DNA of 64,000 nucleotides from an uncultured Alloprevotella sp. (GCA_944322095.1 CALUNU010000001.1:62001-126000); one strand, 5' to 3'. Positions 8,283 to 17,912 are shown, numbered from the stretch's first letter. Numbers and translations are program-made. The notes: generated by a model from the letters alone, not told the origin.

Positions 8283-10844
8283 TCAGTCTGTTTTTCCGTT
8301 GTTGTTGTCTTCGTTTGTCAGCTGCACCGTCAGCTCTCCGGCCCCTTCCTTGCAGCCGACGGCTATGCGCGTTGCCGCGTTCTTTCTTTCGTCGTCGAAG
8401 CCGGCTTCCATGAGCGTTTCGCAGATGGGGTCTTCCACATAGCTCTGGATGGCGCGTTTCAGCGAGCGGGCGCCGTAGCGTGGGTCGAAACCTTTGTTGA
8501 CGATGAAAGCGCGTGCCTCGGGCGTCATGTCGAGATGGTATCCCATGTTCCCGATACGCTTGGCCAGTGCGGTCAGCTCGAGGTCGGCAATGCGTCCGGC
8601 AGCCTCTTTGTCGAGGGCGTCGAACATGATGATGTCGTCCAGGCGGTTCAGAAACTCCGGTGCAAACTGCTTTTGCAGGGCCTTCTTCACGATGTCCTCG
8701 GCCTGGCGGGCGTCGGCCGTGCGCGAGCCCGTCTGCGTGAAGCCCACGCCCGTTCCAAACTCGCGCAGCTGGCGCGTGCCGCTGTTCGACGTCATGATAA
8801 TCACCGTGTTGCGAAAGTCGACGGTCGTTCCGTTGCCGTCGGTCAGGCGGCCTTCGTCCATCACTTGCAGCAAGATGTTGAACACGTCGCCATGCGCCTT
8901 TTCAATCTCGTCGAGCAGCACGATGGAGTAGGGGTGGCGGCGCACCTTCTCCGTGAGCTGTCCGCCCTCCTCATATCCCACGTATCCCGGGGGAGCTCCC
9001 ACGAGGCGGCTCGTGCTGTATTTCTCCACATACTCGCTCATGTCTATTCTGATGAGGGCATCGGCCGAGCCAAACATAAACTCGGCCAGCGTCTTCACCA
9101 GGTGCGTCTTGCCCACGCCCGTTGGGCCCACAAACATGAAGGTGCCGATGGGGCGGTTGGGGTCTTTCAGTCCGATGCGGTTGCGCGTGATGGCGCGCGT
9201 CAGGCGTTCGATGGCGCGGTCCTGGGCTATGACCTTTTTGGCCAGTTCCTGCCTCATGCCTTTCAGGCGCACGCTCTCCGAGCTGCGCAGGCGCTGCACG
9301 GGGATGCCCGTCATCATCGAAACGACGCCGGCCACGTGCTCGCCCGTTACGGTCTCGCGGTTTTCTTTCAGCGAGGCCCGCCAGGCTTCGTCCAGCGCCT
9401 TCAGCTCGCTTTCCTTCTGCACGAGCGTGTCGCGCAGGTTGGCCGCCAGTTCGTAGTGCTGGCTGGCGGCAGCTTCGTTCTTGCGCTCGCGCAGGTCGTT
9501 TATTTCCTTTTCCTTGTCCTCGATTTCCTTCGGAACGGTCATGTTCACCATGTGCGTGCGGCTGCCGGCCTCGTCCAGAGCGTCGATGGCCTTGTCGGGC
9601 AGGGCGCGGTCGGTCACGTAGCGCTCCGTAAGGCGCACGCACGCCTCCAAAGCGTCGTCCGTATAGGTCACGTTGTGGTGTTCTTCGTACTTATCCTTGA
9701 TGTTCCGCAGGATAGTGAGTGTTTCTTCCGCCGTGGCGGGCTCGAGCATGATCTTCTGGAAGCGGCGTTCCAGCGCGCCGTCCTTTTCTATCGTCTTGCG
9801 GTATTCGTCCACCGTCGTGGCACCGATACACTGCACTTCGCCGCGCGCCAGAGCCGGCTTGAGGATGTTTGCGGCGTCGAGGCTTCCGGGAGCCGAGCCG
9901 GCGCCCACCATGGTGTGTATTTCGTCGATGAAGAGCACTATCTCCGGGTGCGCTTTCAGTTCGCCGATGAGGCGCCGCAGCCTTTCCTCGAATTGTCCGC
10001 GGTATTGTGTTCCGGCCACGACGGCCGCCATGTCGAGCGCCACGATGCGTTTTCCGGCCAGTCCGCGGGGCACTTTGGCTGCCGCTATCAGTTGGGCCAG
10101 CCCCTCGACGACGGCGCTCTTGCCCACGCCCGGTTCGCCGATGAGGATGGGGTTGTTCTTCTTTCGCCGGCTCAGTATCTGGGCGATGCGCTCGATCTCG
10201 CGCTGGCGGCCCACGACGGGGTCCAGCTTGCCCTCTTTGGCTGCCAGCGTCAGGTCGGTGCTGAAGTTGTCGATGACGGGTGTGTCGCTTCCGCCCTTTT
10301 TCTCCTCGCGTGCCGTGTGGGGCGCGCTGCGTTTGCCGTCGGCTCCGCTGCCGGCAAAGCGGTCTTGCTGCTCGTCCTCGTCGGCCACGCCGAAGGCCGA
10401 GCGTACGTTGGGCTTGAGGTTGAGGGCCGCGGCCACTTTCTCGTATGTGATTTCGTTTTCGTTCAGGATGGTGCGCCCGCTGTTGCCGCGGTCGTGCAGC
10501 ATGGCCAGGAGCAAATGTTCGCTTTCGGCCGTCGTGCTTCCGGCCAGTCGCGCTTCGAGCAGGCACAGGCGCAGTATGCGCGTGCTCTCCTCGTTCATTT
10601 CGGGATGGTTCGGCTCGTTTTCGGCGAGCTCTTCTTCATGGGCGATTTTCTGCTCCGCGCGGCGGCGCAGCACGTCGGTCGAGAGGCAAAGGCTGTGCAG
10701 GGCCGCTGCGGCCTTTCCCTCGCTTTCATGCAGGATGCCCAGCAACAGATGGGCCGAGCCCACCGACCGGCTGTGCAGACGGAGGGCTTCGTCGCGGCTG
10801 TAGCGTAAAATCCTGGAAAGTCCTTGTGACAAATCGTAGTTCAT
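8283..10844 (-). CDS. clpC: ATP-dependent Clp protease ATP-binding subunit ClpC
   Basis: An 853-residue AAA+ unfoldase. The N-terminal Clp repeat domain begins with a LSRILRYSRDEA pattern and has a second repeat near residues 80-150. AAA module 1 has Walker A GEPGVGKS near 235-242. An M-domain coiled coil follows at about 410-475. AAA module 2 has Walker A GPTGVGKT near 570-577, and a C-terminal D2-small domain closes the protein. It feeds substrates to ClpP, which is not in the window. The start at 10844 was chosen because the N-domain begins there and a good promoter lies just upstream; a much longer open frame in the same phase is not coding. The C-terminal tail is polar and Asn-rich (NEDNNNGKTD). 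Confidence 0.95.
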   Translation of the reverse strand: MNYDLSQGLSRILRYSRDEALRLHSRSVGSAHLLLGILHESEGKAAAALHSLCLSTDVLRRRAEQKIAHEEELAENEPNHPEMNEESTRILRLCLLEARLAGSTTAESEHLLLAMLHDRGNSGRTILNENEITYEKVAAALNLKPNVRSAFGVADEDEQQDRFAGSGADGKRSAPHTAREEKKGGSDTPVIDNFSTDLTLAAKEGKLDPVVGRQREIERIAQILSRRKKNNPILIGEPGVGKSAVVEGLAQLIAAAKVPRGLAGKRIVALDMAAVVAGTQYRGQFEERLRRLIGELKAHPEIVLFIDEIHTMVGAGSAPGSLDAANILKPALARGEVQCIGATTVDEYRKTIEKDGALERRFQKIMLEPATAEETLTILRNIKDKYEEHHNVTYTDDALEACVRLTERYVTDRALPDKAIDALDEAGSRTHMVNMTVPKEIEDKEKEINDLRERKNEAAASQHYELAANLRDTLVQKESELKALDEAWRASLKENRETVTGEHVAGVVSMMTGIPVQRLRSSESVRLKGMRQELAKKVIAQDRAIERLTRAITRNRIGLKDPNRPIGTFMFVGPTGVGKTHLVKTLAEFMFGSADALIRIDMSEYVEKYSTSRLVGAPPGYVGYEEGGQLTEKVRRHPYSIVLLDEIEKAHGDVFNILLQVMDEGRLTDGNGTTVDFRNTVIIMTSNSGTRQLREFGTGVGFTQTGSRTADARQAEDIVKKALQKQFAPEFLNRLDDIIMFDALDKEAAGRIADLELTALAKRIGNMGYHLDMTPEARAFIVNKGFDPRYGARSLKRAIQSYVEDPICETLMEAGFDDERKNAATRIAVGCKEGAGELTVQLTNEDNNNGKTD

Positions 10845-10882
10845 GTCGGTTCTCCTCTTGAAATAAGCTTGTTTGAAGTATG

Positions 10883-10914
10883 CAAAGGTACGGAAAAACT
10901 GCCGATGCACCAAA
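10883..10914 (-). promoter_or_regulatory. promoter of clpC
   Basis: On the reverse strand TTTG (10911-10914) and TACCTTTG (10883-10890) are spaced by exactly 20 bp, one of the best matches to the Bacteroidetes consensus in the window. The leader would be about 30 nt. I see no CIRCE or CtsR-type operator. Confidence 0.7.
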
Positions 10915-11194
10915 AACACACCATAGGTGTCCGTCTTTTTGCCGGCCGGTATGTGAAAAAAGATGAACAGCTGTTTCGGCGTTGCTTTTCTGCCTTGTCG
11001 GCGCCGTTTTCCGGCTTGCCGGCGCTTTGGGCAGCCGGCTGCCGCGTTTTGCCGGGCGGCAGCCCGGAGCCGGGGGCGTCGCTCCGGGTGGCGGGAGGGA
11101 GCGGCGTCACGCAGAAAGCCCGCGGCACGGGCTGCCCGGTGGCGGGCGCGGGTGCTGCGGGCTGTGGGGCGGTGCCGGCGTGCGGGGCGTGCCG
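10915..11194. other. gene-free, GC-rich intergenic stretch with small hairpins
   Basis: Between the clpC promoter and the end of the menC-menE gene I see no gene. The stretch is GC-rich and has hairpins at 11037-11064 (9-bp arms) and 11063-11088 (8-bp arms). These may help end the menaquinone transcript, but neither is followed by a U-run. Short open frames here show no codon bias or start context that I trust. Confidence 0.5.
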
Positions 11195-13270
11195 TCAGCT
11201 TTTGCAGAGGCGGCGTGCCAGCTCGCGTATGCGGCTGCGGGCGGGCTTGCCCGTTCCGGTGCGGGGGATGTCGCCGGTGCGGCAGATGTGTTTCGGCTGT
11301 TCGTAGGGGGACAGCCGTTCGCGGCAGAGCGCTTGCAGCTCGTCGTCCGTCAGGGGGCCGCTGTAGAGTAGTGTGACGGCTTCGCCAAACTTCGGGTCGG
11401 GCACGGCCGTGACGGCAAAGTTGCCCTCCAACGGTGCCAGGCGGCGTTCCAGCTCTTCGATCTGCATCTTTATTCCGCCGCTGCAAACGACGTTGTCCGC
11501 GCGTCCCAGGATGACGAAGCCGCCGTCGTCCGTCAGGCGGGCGCGGTCGTTCGTCACGAGCCTGTGGGGGCATACGGCCGGGGCGTCGATGGCCAGCCGG
11601 CCGTCGCTTGTGAGCGTCACGCCTACGCCCGGCAGGACATGATAGGACAGGCCGGCACCGGGGCCGCTCAGGCGCCGCATGGCCACGTGTGAGAGCGTTT
11701 CGGTCATGCCGTAGGTGCTCCACACGTCGTGCGGGAAATGGCGGAGGCGGGCGGCCAGCGCGTCGTCCACGGCGCCGCCGCCGATGATGAGGCAGCGCAC
11801 GCCCCGCAGCAAGGTGGCTTCGCGCGGCACGCGCAGCGTTTCGTAGACTTGCATGGGCGTCAGGGCGGCGAACGTGGGCGAGAAGCGCAGTCCGGCAAAG
11901 GGATGGGCCGACGGAGCCGTGCAAACCAGGCGCAGTCCGTGCGTAAAGGCGCGCACGGCCACCATCTTGCCTGCAATGTAGTCGAGGGGCATGCAGAGCA
12001 GGGCCGTATCGCCGGGGGCAAGGCCGAGAAAGCGGCAGGTCATTTCAGCGCTGGCGCGCATACGGGCTTTTTCCACCTGTATCTCCTTGGGTGCTCCCGT
12101 GGAGCCGGACGTGTGTACGGGCAGCGTGGGCGAGGCGTCGTCCCACGCCGCGCGGAAGGCCCGCACCTCGTCGGCAAAGCGCCGGGTGGCGGCGTGGCCG
12201 AAGTAGAGGCGCTCGCCTTCGATTTCGAGCGGGGCCGGATGGAAGTTGTCGGTGAAGAGCCGGCCCGTGCCCAGCCCCTGGTGGCGCGGCGCGCCGGCGG
12301 GATAGAGCGAGGCGGTCCACTGTGCGATGGCGTTGAGCCCCACGTTGGTTTCGAGGGCGCTCGTTATCCAATGGCCGATGCCGCGCTCTGCCGCCTCGTC
12401 TATCCATTCGCGCGCGCCGCTCAGCCCGCCGTGGAGCGAGGGCTTCAGCACGATATACTGGGGCCGCACCTCGTCGAGCATCTGCCGCTTCTGCTCGGGA
12501 GTGTTCAGGCCGATGAGCTCCTCATCGAGGGCGATGGGGAGCGGCGATGTGCGGCAAAGACGGCCCATCTCGGCCCATCTGCCGGCACGGATGGGCTGTT
12601 CGATGCTGTGGATGCCGTAAGCGGCCAGCCGGTCGAGCAGGCGGGGCGCCTCTTCGGGTGTAAATCCGCCGTTGGCGTCGACGCGCAGCTCCACGTCGGC
12701 CGGCGAGAAGCGCCGGCGCACGCGGCGGATGAGCGCCAGTTCGTCGTCGAAACGGATGGCGCCGATTTTCAGTTTTACGCAGCGCGAGCCCTCGGCCAGT
12801 TTGGCTTCGAGACGGGCCTGCATCTCGTCGAAGCTGCCCATCCACACCAGACCGTTGATGGGTATGCCCTGTTCGCCCCGCGAAAAGGGCGTGTCGAAGA
12901 GCCGGAGGCAGTCGCCCGTGCGCAGCGAGGCGCGGAAAGAGAGGGCGGCCGTTTCGAGCCCGAACAGGATGGAGGGATAGGGGCGCAGGGCTTCGCGGTC
13001 GATGAGCCCGGTGCGGCGCAAGGCGTCGCAGGCCCGGCGCAGCACGTCCTCGTAACCGGGCACGGCGTCGCAGCTCAGGTCGGGCAGCAGGGCGCATTCG
13101 CCAATGCCGATGGCGGGCGGCTGCCCGGGGCGTCGCCGGCTGACCACGACGTACCACACCGTGCGGTCGAGGTAGACGCCCCGCGAGGTACCGGCCGGCT
13201 GCTTGAAGCGGAAGTGGCGTCGTACGGGGGTGACGCTCACCAGCTCTGAGGGAAGAAACAGCGGCTCCAT
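11195..13270 (-). CDS. fused o-succinylbenzoate synthase / o-succinylbenzoate-CoA ligase (MenC-MenE)
   Basis: A 691-residue two-domain protein. Residues 1 to ~355 are an enolase-superfamily MenC, which dehydrates SHCHC to o-succinylbenzoate. The catalytic Lys is in KLKIG (166-170). Metal ligands are D198 in RVDAN, E224 in SIEQP and D249 in ALDEE, and the second Lys is K276 in VLKPS. Residues ~380-691 are an acyl-CoA ligase (MenE) with the ATP loop HTSGSTGAPK (386-395), STYGMTET and a C-terminal TGTGKPARS. The ligase half is short (about 310 residues) and lacks much of the N-terminal subdomain of stand-alone enzymes. The start at 13270 lies 1 bp from the menB stop. The fusion performs two adjacent steps of menaquinone synthesis. 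Confidence 0.9.
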   Translation of the reverse strand: MEPLFLPSELVSVTPVRRHFRFKQPAGTSRGVYLDRTVWYVVVSRRRPGQPPAIGIGECALLPDLSCDAVPGYEDVLRRACDALRRTGLIDREALRPYPSILFGLETAALSFRASLRTGDCLRLFDTPFSRGEQGIPINGLVWMGSFDEMQARLEAKLAEGSRCVKLKIGAIRFDDELALIRRVRRRFSPADVELRVDANGGFTPEEAPRLLDRLAAYGIHSIEQPIRAGRWAEMGRLCRTSPLPIALDEELIGLNTPEQKRQMLDEVRPQYIVLKPSLHGGLSGAREWIDEAAERGIGHWITSALETNVGLNAIAQWTASLYPAGAPRHQGLGTGRLFTDNFHPAPLEIEGERLYFGHAATRRFADEVRAFRAAWDDASPTLPVHTSGSTGAPKEIQVEKARMRASAEMTCRFLGLAPGDTALLCMPLDYIAGKMVAVRAFTHGLRLVCTAPSAHPFAGLRFSPTFAALTPMQVYETLRVPREATLLRGVRCLIIGGGAVDDALAARLRHFPHDVWSTYGMTETLSHVAMRRLSGPGAGLSYHVLPGVGVTLTSDGRLAIDAPAVCPHRLVTNDRARLTDDGGFVILGRADNVVCSGGIKMQIEELERRLAPLEGNFAVTAVPDPKFGEAVTLLYSGPLTDDELQALCRERLSPYEQPKHICRTGDIPRTGTGKPARSRIRELARRLCKS

Positions 13271-13271
13271 C

Positions 13272-14090
13272 TTAGGGCAGCTTGGGAAACTTCTTGAAGT
13301 CGGGCTTACGCTTTTCGAGAAAGGCACGTCCGCCCTCTTGTGCCTCGTCGAGCATGTAGTAGAGCATAGTGGCGTCGCCGGCGAGCTGCTGAATGCCGCT
13401 CTGGCCGTCGAGCTCGGCGTTGAGCCCGGCCTTAATCATGCGGAGAGCCAGCGGCGAGCGTTCCATCATCGTTTCGGCCCAGCTCACGGTTTCGTCTTCG
13501 AGGCTGTCGAAGGGTACGACCTTGTTGACTAGGCCCATGCGCTCGGCTTCGGCAGCTGAATACTGACGGCAGAGGAACCATATTTCGCGGGCTTTTTTCT
13601 GGCCCACGATGCGCGCCAGATACGAAGCCCCGAACCCGGCGTCGAACGAGCCCACCTTGGGGCCGGTCTGCCCGAAAATGGCATTGTCGGAGGCTATCGT
13701 CAGGTCGCAGACGAGGTGGAGCACGTGGCCGCCGCCGATGGCGTAGCCGTTGACCATGGCAATGACGGGTTTGGGCAGGTTGCGTATCTGCTTTTGCACG
13801 TCGAGCACGTTGAGGCGCGGTATGCCGTCGTTGCCCACGTAGCCGCCGCGGCCTTTGACGTGCATGTCGCCGCCGGAGCAGAAGGCCTTGTCGCCGGCTC
13901 CCGTCAGGACGACCACGCAGACGTCGGGACACTCCCGGCAATAGGTCAGCGCCTCGCCCATTTCGGCCACCGTAAGCGGTGTAAAGGCGTTGCGCCAGCG
14001 GGGACGGTTGATGGTGATGCGGGCTATGCCGTTGTAAAAGTCGAAGAGGATTTCCTTGTATTCCTTAATGGTTTTCCAATCGCGTTGCAT
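13272..14090 (-). CDS. menB: 1,4-dihydroxy-2-naphthoyl-CoA synthase
   Basis: A 272-residue crotonase-fold enzyme that closes the second ring of menaquinone, converting o-succinylbenzoyl-CoA to DHNA-CoA. The oxyanion-hole residues sit in [10 protein letters not shown] and in [12 protein letters not shown]. The [14 protein letters not shown] segment, with the catalytic Asp region, matches MenB rather than general enoyl-CoA hydratases, and the C-terminal [16 protein letters not shown] is diagnostic. It lies 10 bp after menD and 1 bp before the menC-menE fusion, in pathway context. Confidence 0.96.
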   Translation of the reverse strand: MQRDWKTIKEYKEILFDFYNGIARITINRPRWRNAFTPLTVAEMGEALTYCRECPDVCVVVLTGAGDKAFCSGGDMHVKGRGGYVGNDGIPRLNVLDVQKQIRNLPKPVIAMVNGYAIGGGHVLHLVCDLTIASDNAIFGQTGPKVGSFDAGFGASYLARIVGQKKAREIWFLCRQYSAAEAERMGLVNKVVPFDSLEDETVSWAETMMERSPLALRMIKAGLNAELDGQSGIQQLAGDATMLYYMLDEAQEGGRAFLEKRKPDFKKFPKLP

Positions 14091-14100
14091 GAGTAAAATG

Positions 14101-15786
14101 TTATGGGTGAATAATGTCGGTCGGTGAGGGGCTGACTACGGTGTGCAGGAGGCGCAGCCGTTCGCTTTCGTTGTCGGCGGTGCGGGTGAATGCTTCGACA
14201 AGCACGGGGCGGCTGCCGGCGGGTGCAAGCAGGCTGCCGATGGCCCGTTCGAGCGAGTCGTAATCGCGCACGGCATGGTAGGAGAGCCCGTAGCTGCGGG
14301 CAAGGCCTTCGGCCGAGGTGTGGTGGGCGGCGGCCACGAGAGGCGTGAGCGCGGGCGATGCCGGCAGGCCGGGCAGCCGGTAAAAGATCTGCCCGCCACC
14401 GTTGTTGAAGAGCAGGATGCGCAGGCCGGGCGGAAGAGCTCCGTTCCACAGGGCGTTCTGGTCGTAAAAGAAGCTGAGGTCGCCGATGAGCACCAAGGCG
14501 GGGCGGCTGTCGGCCGAAGCATAGCCGACGGCCGTCGAGAGCGAGCCCTCGATGCCGTTAAGGCCGCGGTTGCAGTGGATGGGCACGTGGCCTCCGTCGA
14601 AAAACCAGCAGGCATTGCGCACGACGGAGCTGTTGCCCAAGTGGAGCGAATAGCCCCGGGGCGGCAGGCGGCGGGCCAGCCGCTGCACGATGCCCACGTC
14701 GGCAAACGCCGCGGGCCGGTAGGCGGAAAGGCGGGCAGCTGCGGCGGCCAGCCGCTCCTTTTCCCGGCGCACCCCCTCGTGCGGCGGGAGCGCCTCGGCC
14801 AGCTGGCGCAGGACGGGTTCGAGCGGCGAGCGCACCACCGTGGTGAGGCGGCCGAACGTGTCGGGCAGGGCGTCGCTCTCTTCGATGCGGACGACGGAGC
14901 AGCCGGGCAGGGTGCGCAGCAGCTGTTTCATCCGTTTGTTGACGAACGTGCCGCCGGCATGGATGACCAGGTCGGGCCGAAGCCCGCCGCAGCCGGGCAG
15001 GGCTTCGAGCACGGCGGTGCGAAAGCTGCCGGGCTGGTTGGCAACGAGCTCCGGCAGCACCAGCAGACGGTTGCCGTTGTCGAGCTCCATGGCGGCGGGC
15101 GAGGGCCCCTCGTCGCGCTCGCCCAGCAGCAGGACGGGCAGGCGCGCCGCCTTGATGTGGCTCAGCAGTGCGTCGGGCAGGGGAGAGGGCACCTCGGGCC
15201 GTATCTCGCTGACGAGGCGCACGTCGGGCAGCTGCGGGGTGCCGAACGAGAAGAGGGGCTCGTCGAGCGGAACGTTGACGTGGACGGGACCGCCACCGCC
15301 CCGGCGGAGCGCCAGCAGCGCTTCGTTCAGCAGGCGGTCGGTCCAGCCGTCGGCGCCGGGCGTTCCGTCCTCGGGCAGGTTGAAGCAGGGGGCGTAGGGC
15401 ATGAGGGCACCGGGCTGGGGGAGCGTCTGGCCGTCGAGCTGGCCAACCCACCGGGCAGGCCGGTCGGCCGATACGACCAGCAGCGGGACGTGGCGAAAGG
15501 CGGCCTCGGCCACGGCGGGCAGCGTGCCCAGCAGGGCCGAACCCGACGTCACGCAGATGGCGGCGGGGCGGCGCGTGGCCAGACTGAGGCCCAGCGCAAA
15601 GAAAGCCGCACTGCGCTCGTCGGTGACGGGGTGGCAGCGCAGGGCGGGGCAGACGTAGAAGTTGTGGGCCAGCACGCCGTTGCGCGAACCGGGGCAAACG
15701 ACGACGTCGCGCAGGCCGGCACGGCAGAGCAGGGCGGTCAGCCGGTTGACTGAGGGCTTGTCGCAATAGAGAAGCGGGGTGGTCAT
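14101..15786 (-). CDS. menD: 2-succinyl-5-enolpyruvyl-6-hydroxy-3-cyclohexene-1-carboxylate synthase
   Basis: A 561-residue thiamine diphosphate enzyme that joins isochorismate and 2-oxoglutarate in menaquinone synthesis. The N-terminal PYR domain has [12 protein letters not shown], and the C-terminal PP domain has [16 protein letters not shown] and the ThDP-binding motif [12 protein letters not shown]. The ATG at 15786 ([14 protein letters not shown]) was chosen over an in-frame extension that would overlap the menF stop. It lies 10 bp after menF and 10 bp before menB. Confidence 0.94.
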   Translation of the reverse strand: MTTPLLYCDKPSVNRLTALLCRAGLRDVVVCPGSRNGVLAHNFYVCPALRCHPVTDERSAAFFALGLSLATRRPAAICVTSGSALLGTLPAVAEAAFRHVPLLVVSADRPARWVGQLDGQTLPQPGALMPYAPCFNLPEDGTPGADGWTDRLLNEALLALRRGGGGPVHVNVPLDEPLFSFGTPQLPDVRLVSEIRPEVPSPLPDALLSHIKAARLPVLLLGERDEGPSPAAMELDNGNRLLVLPELVANQPGSFRTAVLEALPGCGGLRPDLVIHAGGTFVNKRMKQLLRTLPGCSVVRIEESDALPDTFGRLTTVVRSPLEPVLRQLAEALPPHEGVRREKERLAAAAARLSAYRPAAFADVGIVQRLARRLPPRGYSLHLGNSSVVRNACWFFDGGHVPIHCNRGLNGIEGSLSTAVGYASADSRPALVLIGDLSFFYDQNALWNGALPPGLRILLFNNGGGQIFYRLPGLPASPALTPLVAAAHHTSAEGLARSYGLSYHAVRDYDSLERAIGSLLAPAGSRPVLVEAFTRTADNESERLRLLHTVVSPSPTDIIHP

Positions 15787-15796
15787 TTCGTGAGAT

Positions 15797-16900
15797 TTAT
15801 GATGAGAAGAGGCGGAGCATGGGCTGCATCTTGCGGCAGGTTTCCTGCCATTCGTCCTCTTCACGGCTTTCTTTCAGGATGCCTCCGCCGGCGTAGAGCC
15901 GGGCAGCGGTGGCTGTGAGCTCCATGCAGCGGAGCGTGACGTAAAAAGCGGTCGTGCCCCGCAGGGCAAGGGGACCGCTGAAGCCGGCATAATAGCGCCG
16001 GGCATGCGGTTCGGCGTCGAGGATGGCGGCGAGCGCTTCGCCGGCGGGCCATCCGCAAACGGCGGGTGTGGGGTGAAGGGTGTTGAGCAGGGAGCGGAGC
16101 TGCACGTCGTTGCCGGTGGTGAAGGTAAAGTGGGTGCACAGGTGGCGCAGGCCGGCTGCCAGGCTGGGGCGGGTGGCCGAAGCCTGCCACGTGCGGGCAA
16201 GGGGTCGCAGGCGGTCGGCGATGTAGCGGCTGACGCAGGCTTGCTCCTCGCGGTTTTTGGCGCTCCATCCCTCCGGCGTGGCGCTGCGCGGGTCGGAGGC
16301 GTCCATCGTGCCGGCCAGGGCCATGGTGTGCCAGCCGTCGGGCTCGTGGCGCAGGAGCGTTTCGGGCGTGGCCGTCAGCCAGGTTCCGCCGGCCTGCGTG
16401 CGCCACAGGGCCACGTAGCTGTGGGGGTAGAGGCGGCAGGCCTTGAAAAAGAGCGACGTCAGCCCGTGCCCGTCCAAGGCGTCATGCAGCCGGACGTCGT
16501 GGCAGCGTGACAAGACGAACTTGTGGCACGACGAGGTGGAAAAACGGCGGTAGGCCCGGCCGAAGCTGCGATGATAGGCCATGCGTTCGTCCTCTGCGTC
16601 GCCGGGCGTGGCCGAAAGGGAGAAACCGCCCCCATCGGGCACGGGGGCCTGCGTGCAGGTGTGCGGACGGATGAGGAGCGTGGGGAGCCCGGAGGGAGCG
16701 GCCGTGCCGTAAAGAAAGGGGGCCACAAGGAAGCCCCTCTCACCTTCGAGCGGGGCGTCGTCGGGCAGGGAGGCAGCACCCCCGGCGTCGGCCACAAGGG
16801 TATAGTGCGTTTCGTCGGGCCGGCGGTAGAGGGCAAAGTCGGTATCGTCGCACAAGGCGATGCCTTCTTCGCCGGTGGCAGGGATAAATTCGTTCTTCAT
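15797..16900 (-). CDS. menF: isochorismate synthase (menaquinone)
   Basis: A 367-residue member of the chorismate-utilising family, acting first in the menaquinone branch (chorismate to isochorismate). Conserved blocks include LAGTMDAS (the family's LAGT), NREEQACVSRYIADRL, FTFTTGNDVQLR, HPTPAVCGWPAGEAL and YYAGFSGPL. The start at 16900 (MKNEFIPATGEE) is used because a -7 box lies 6 bp before it and the longer open frame runs into heptamer repeats. It heads the menF-menD-menB-menC/E operon. The protein is shorter than enterobacterial MenF (about 430 residues), with a reduced N-terminal part. Confidence 0.9.
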   Translation of the reverse strand: MKNEFIPATGEEGIALCDDTDFALYRRPDETHYTLVADAGGAASLPDDAPLEGERGFLVAPFLYGTAAPSGLPTLLIRPHTCTQAPVPDGGGFSLSATPGDAEDERMAYHRSFGRAYRRFSTSSCHKFVLSRCHDVRLHDALDGHGLTSLFFKACRLYPHSYVALWRTQAGGTWLTATPETLLRHEPDGWHTMALAGTMDASDPRSATPEGWSAKNREEQACVSRYIADRLRPLARTWQASATRPSLAAGLRHLCTHFTFTTGNDVQLRSLLNTLHPTPAVCGWPAGEALAAILDAEPHARRYYAGFSGPLALRGTTAFYVTLRCMELTATAARLYAGGGILKESREEDEWQETCRKMQPMLRLFSS

Positions 16901-16905
16901 GTCTG

Positions 16906-16913
16906 CAAAGTTA
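16906..16913 (-). promoter_or_regulatory. putative -7 box of the menaquinone operon
   Basis: TAACTTTG on the reverse strand fits TANNTTTG and ends 5 nt before the menF ATG, so the transcript would start at or next to the start codon (leaderless). No convincing TTTG lies 19-21 bp upstream, so confidence is moderate. The upstream DNA is the heptamer repeat tract. Confidence 0.45.
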
Positions 16914-16938
16914 CGGCAAGAAGACGGAATTTGGTTTT

Positions 16939-17029
16939 TCAATTGACAAATGATAGATGGAAATTGAAAATTCTCAATAGTCCATTCTCCATTCTCAATT
17001 GTCCATTGTCCATTCTCAATTGTCCATTC
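16939..17029. repeat. AT-rich heptanucleotide tandem repeat, tract A (13 units)
   Basis: Thirteen consecutive 7-bp units in unbroken register, mostly TCAATTN or TCCATTN, with more diverged units at the left end. It lies just upstream of menF. The base composition is far below that of its surroundings. Related tracts occur at 30715-30798 and 41343-41433. Confidence 0.85.
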
Positions 17030-17090
17030 AAAAAGCAGCCCGCCGACGCATGGGAGCACCGGCGGGCTGAAGGAATGGGGCGGGAAAACG

Positions 17091-17912
17091 TCAGTATTCG
17101 TAGGCCACGGAGGCTGCCTTTCCCCGGTAGCGATAGTTGCAGAGCTCGTAGTTGCCGTTTCGCTGGGTATAGTCGAAGTCGACAGAGTAGCTGCTGCCTT
17201 CGTCAAGGAGATCTTCGACGTGGAGCGCCTGCACGAGGTGCACCGTGGGCCGCCCGAAGAGCCCGGCGTAGTAGAGATGCTCGAACCCCAGGAGCCCCAG
17301 CTGCTTGGCAGCCAGCTCGGGGAGCAGACCGTTGGTGTTGACCAGGTTGGACGGGGTGAACGTGAGCGTTTCGCGGGTAAGCCCGTCTTCGGAGTAGACA
17401 ATGCGCGAGAGATCGCCGTCGGCATATTCGATGGTGGCCGACGAACGGTATTGCGTAATGTGCCCGAAGCTGTCTTCGAAGATGGTCTTTTCCCAACCGG
17501 CCAGCCGCAGGTCGCGGTAGTAGAACTCGTAGATGTTTCCGTTCACGGTCATCTGCTCCACCAGCCCGGAGCTGCCAAGCGTCAGGCTGATGCGCTCGCC
17601 GCTCGAATTGGAAACCTTGACCGAGGAGGGGCCATACGAGATGTTGCTGGTGTAAGAGAAATTTTTGTCGATTTCGGGCGACGGGTCGCGCGACGTGCCG
17701 CTGGCGCGGACAAGCCGTCCGTCGCTGTAGGTGAACTGCCAGTCGTACGTGGCCGGCACGCTCCCCAGGTGGGTAACGCTCTTGACGTTGCTGCCTCCGT
17801 TGGCCGGCAGGGCAGGCTTCATGGCAGGGGCGTCGTCGTCGGAGCAGGCGGTGAAAAGGGCCGACGCCAGCAGCAGCGGCAGCCATGTGTGGATGTGGAT
17901 ACGCAGATTCAT
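17091..17912 (-). CDS. exported lipoprotein, DUF4595-like
   Basis: A 273-residue protein with a signal peptide (residues ~1-22) and a lipobox LFTACSDDD, so it should be a lipoprotein; the Asp-rich residues after Cys are typical of Bacteroidales surface lipoproteins. The rest is a run of short beta-strand motifs (for example YDWQFTYSDGRL, IYEFYYRDLRL, ATIEYADGDLSRIVY) with the periodicity of DUF4595/RHS-like wound sheets. The substrate is unknown. It has its own promoter at 17942-17973 and is not linked to the menaquinone genes by function. Confidence 0.75.
   Translation of the reverse strand: MNLRIHIHTWLPLLLASALFTACSDDDAPAMKPALPANGGSNVKSVTHLGSVPATYDWQFTYSDGRLVRASGTSRDPSPEIDKNFSYTSNISYGPSSVKVSNSSGERISLTLGSSGLVEQMTVNGNIYEFYYRDLRLAGWEKTIFEDSFGHITQYRSSATIEYADGDLSRIVYSEDGLTRETLTFTPSNLVNTNGLLPELAAKQLGLLGFEHLYYAGLFGRPTVHLVQALHVEDLLDEGSSYSVDFDYTQRNGNYELCNYRYRGKAASVAYEY

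Noticed and set aside
8259-10808. 849-residue forward open frame opposite clpC
   Set aside because: It is a GC-driven shadow of clpC; its protein is rich in His, Gly, Ala and Arg, without family motifs, and clpC has complete AAA+ signatures in the other strand.
10845-11924. In-phase extension of clpC to 1213 residues
   Set aside because: It would overlap the menC-menE gene on the same strand and reads Arg/Pro-rich sequence; the Clp N-domain and the promoter place the start at 10844.
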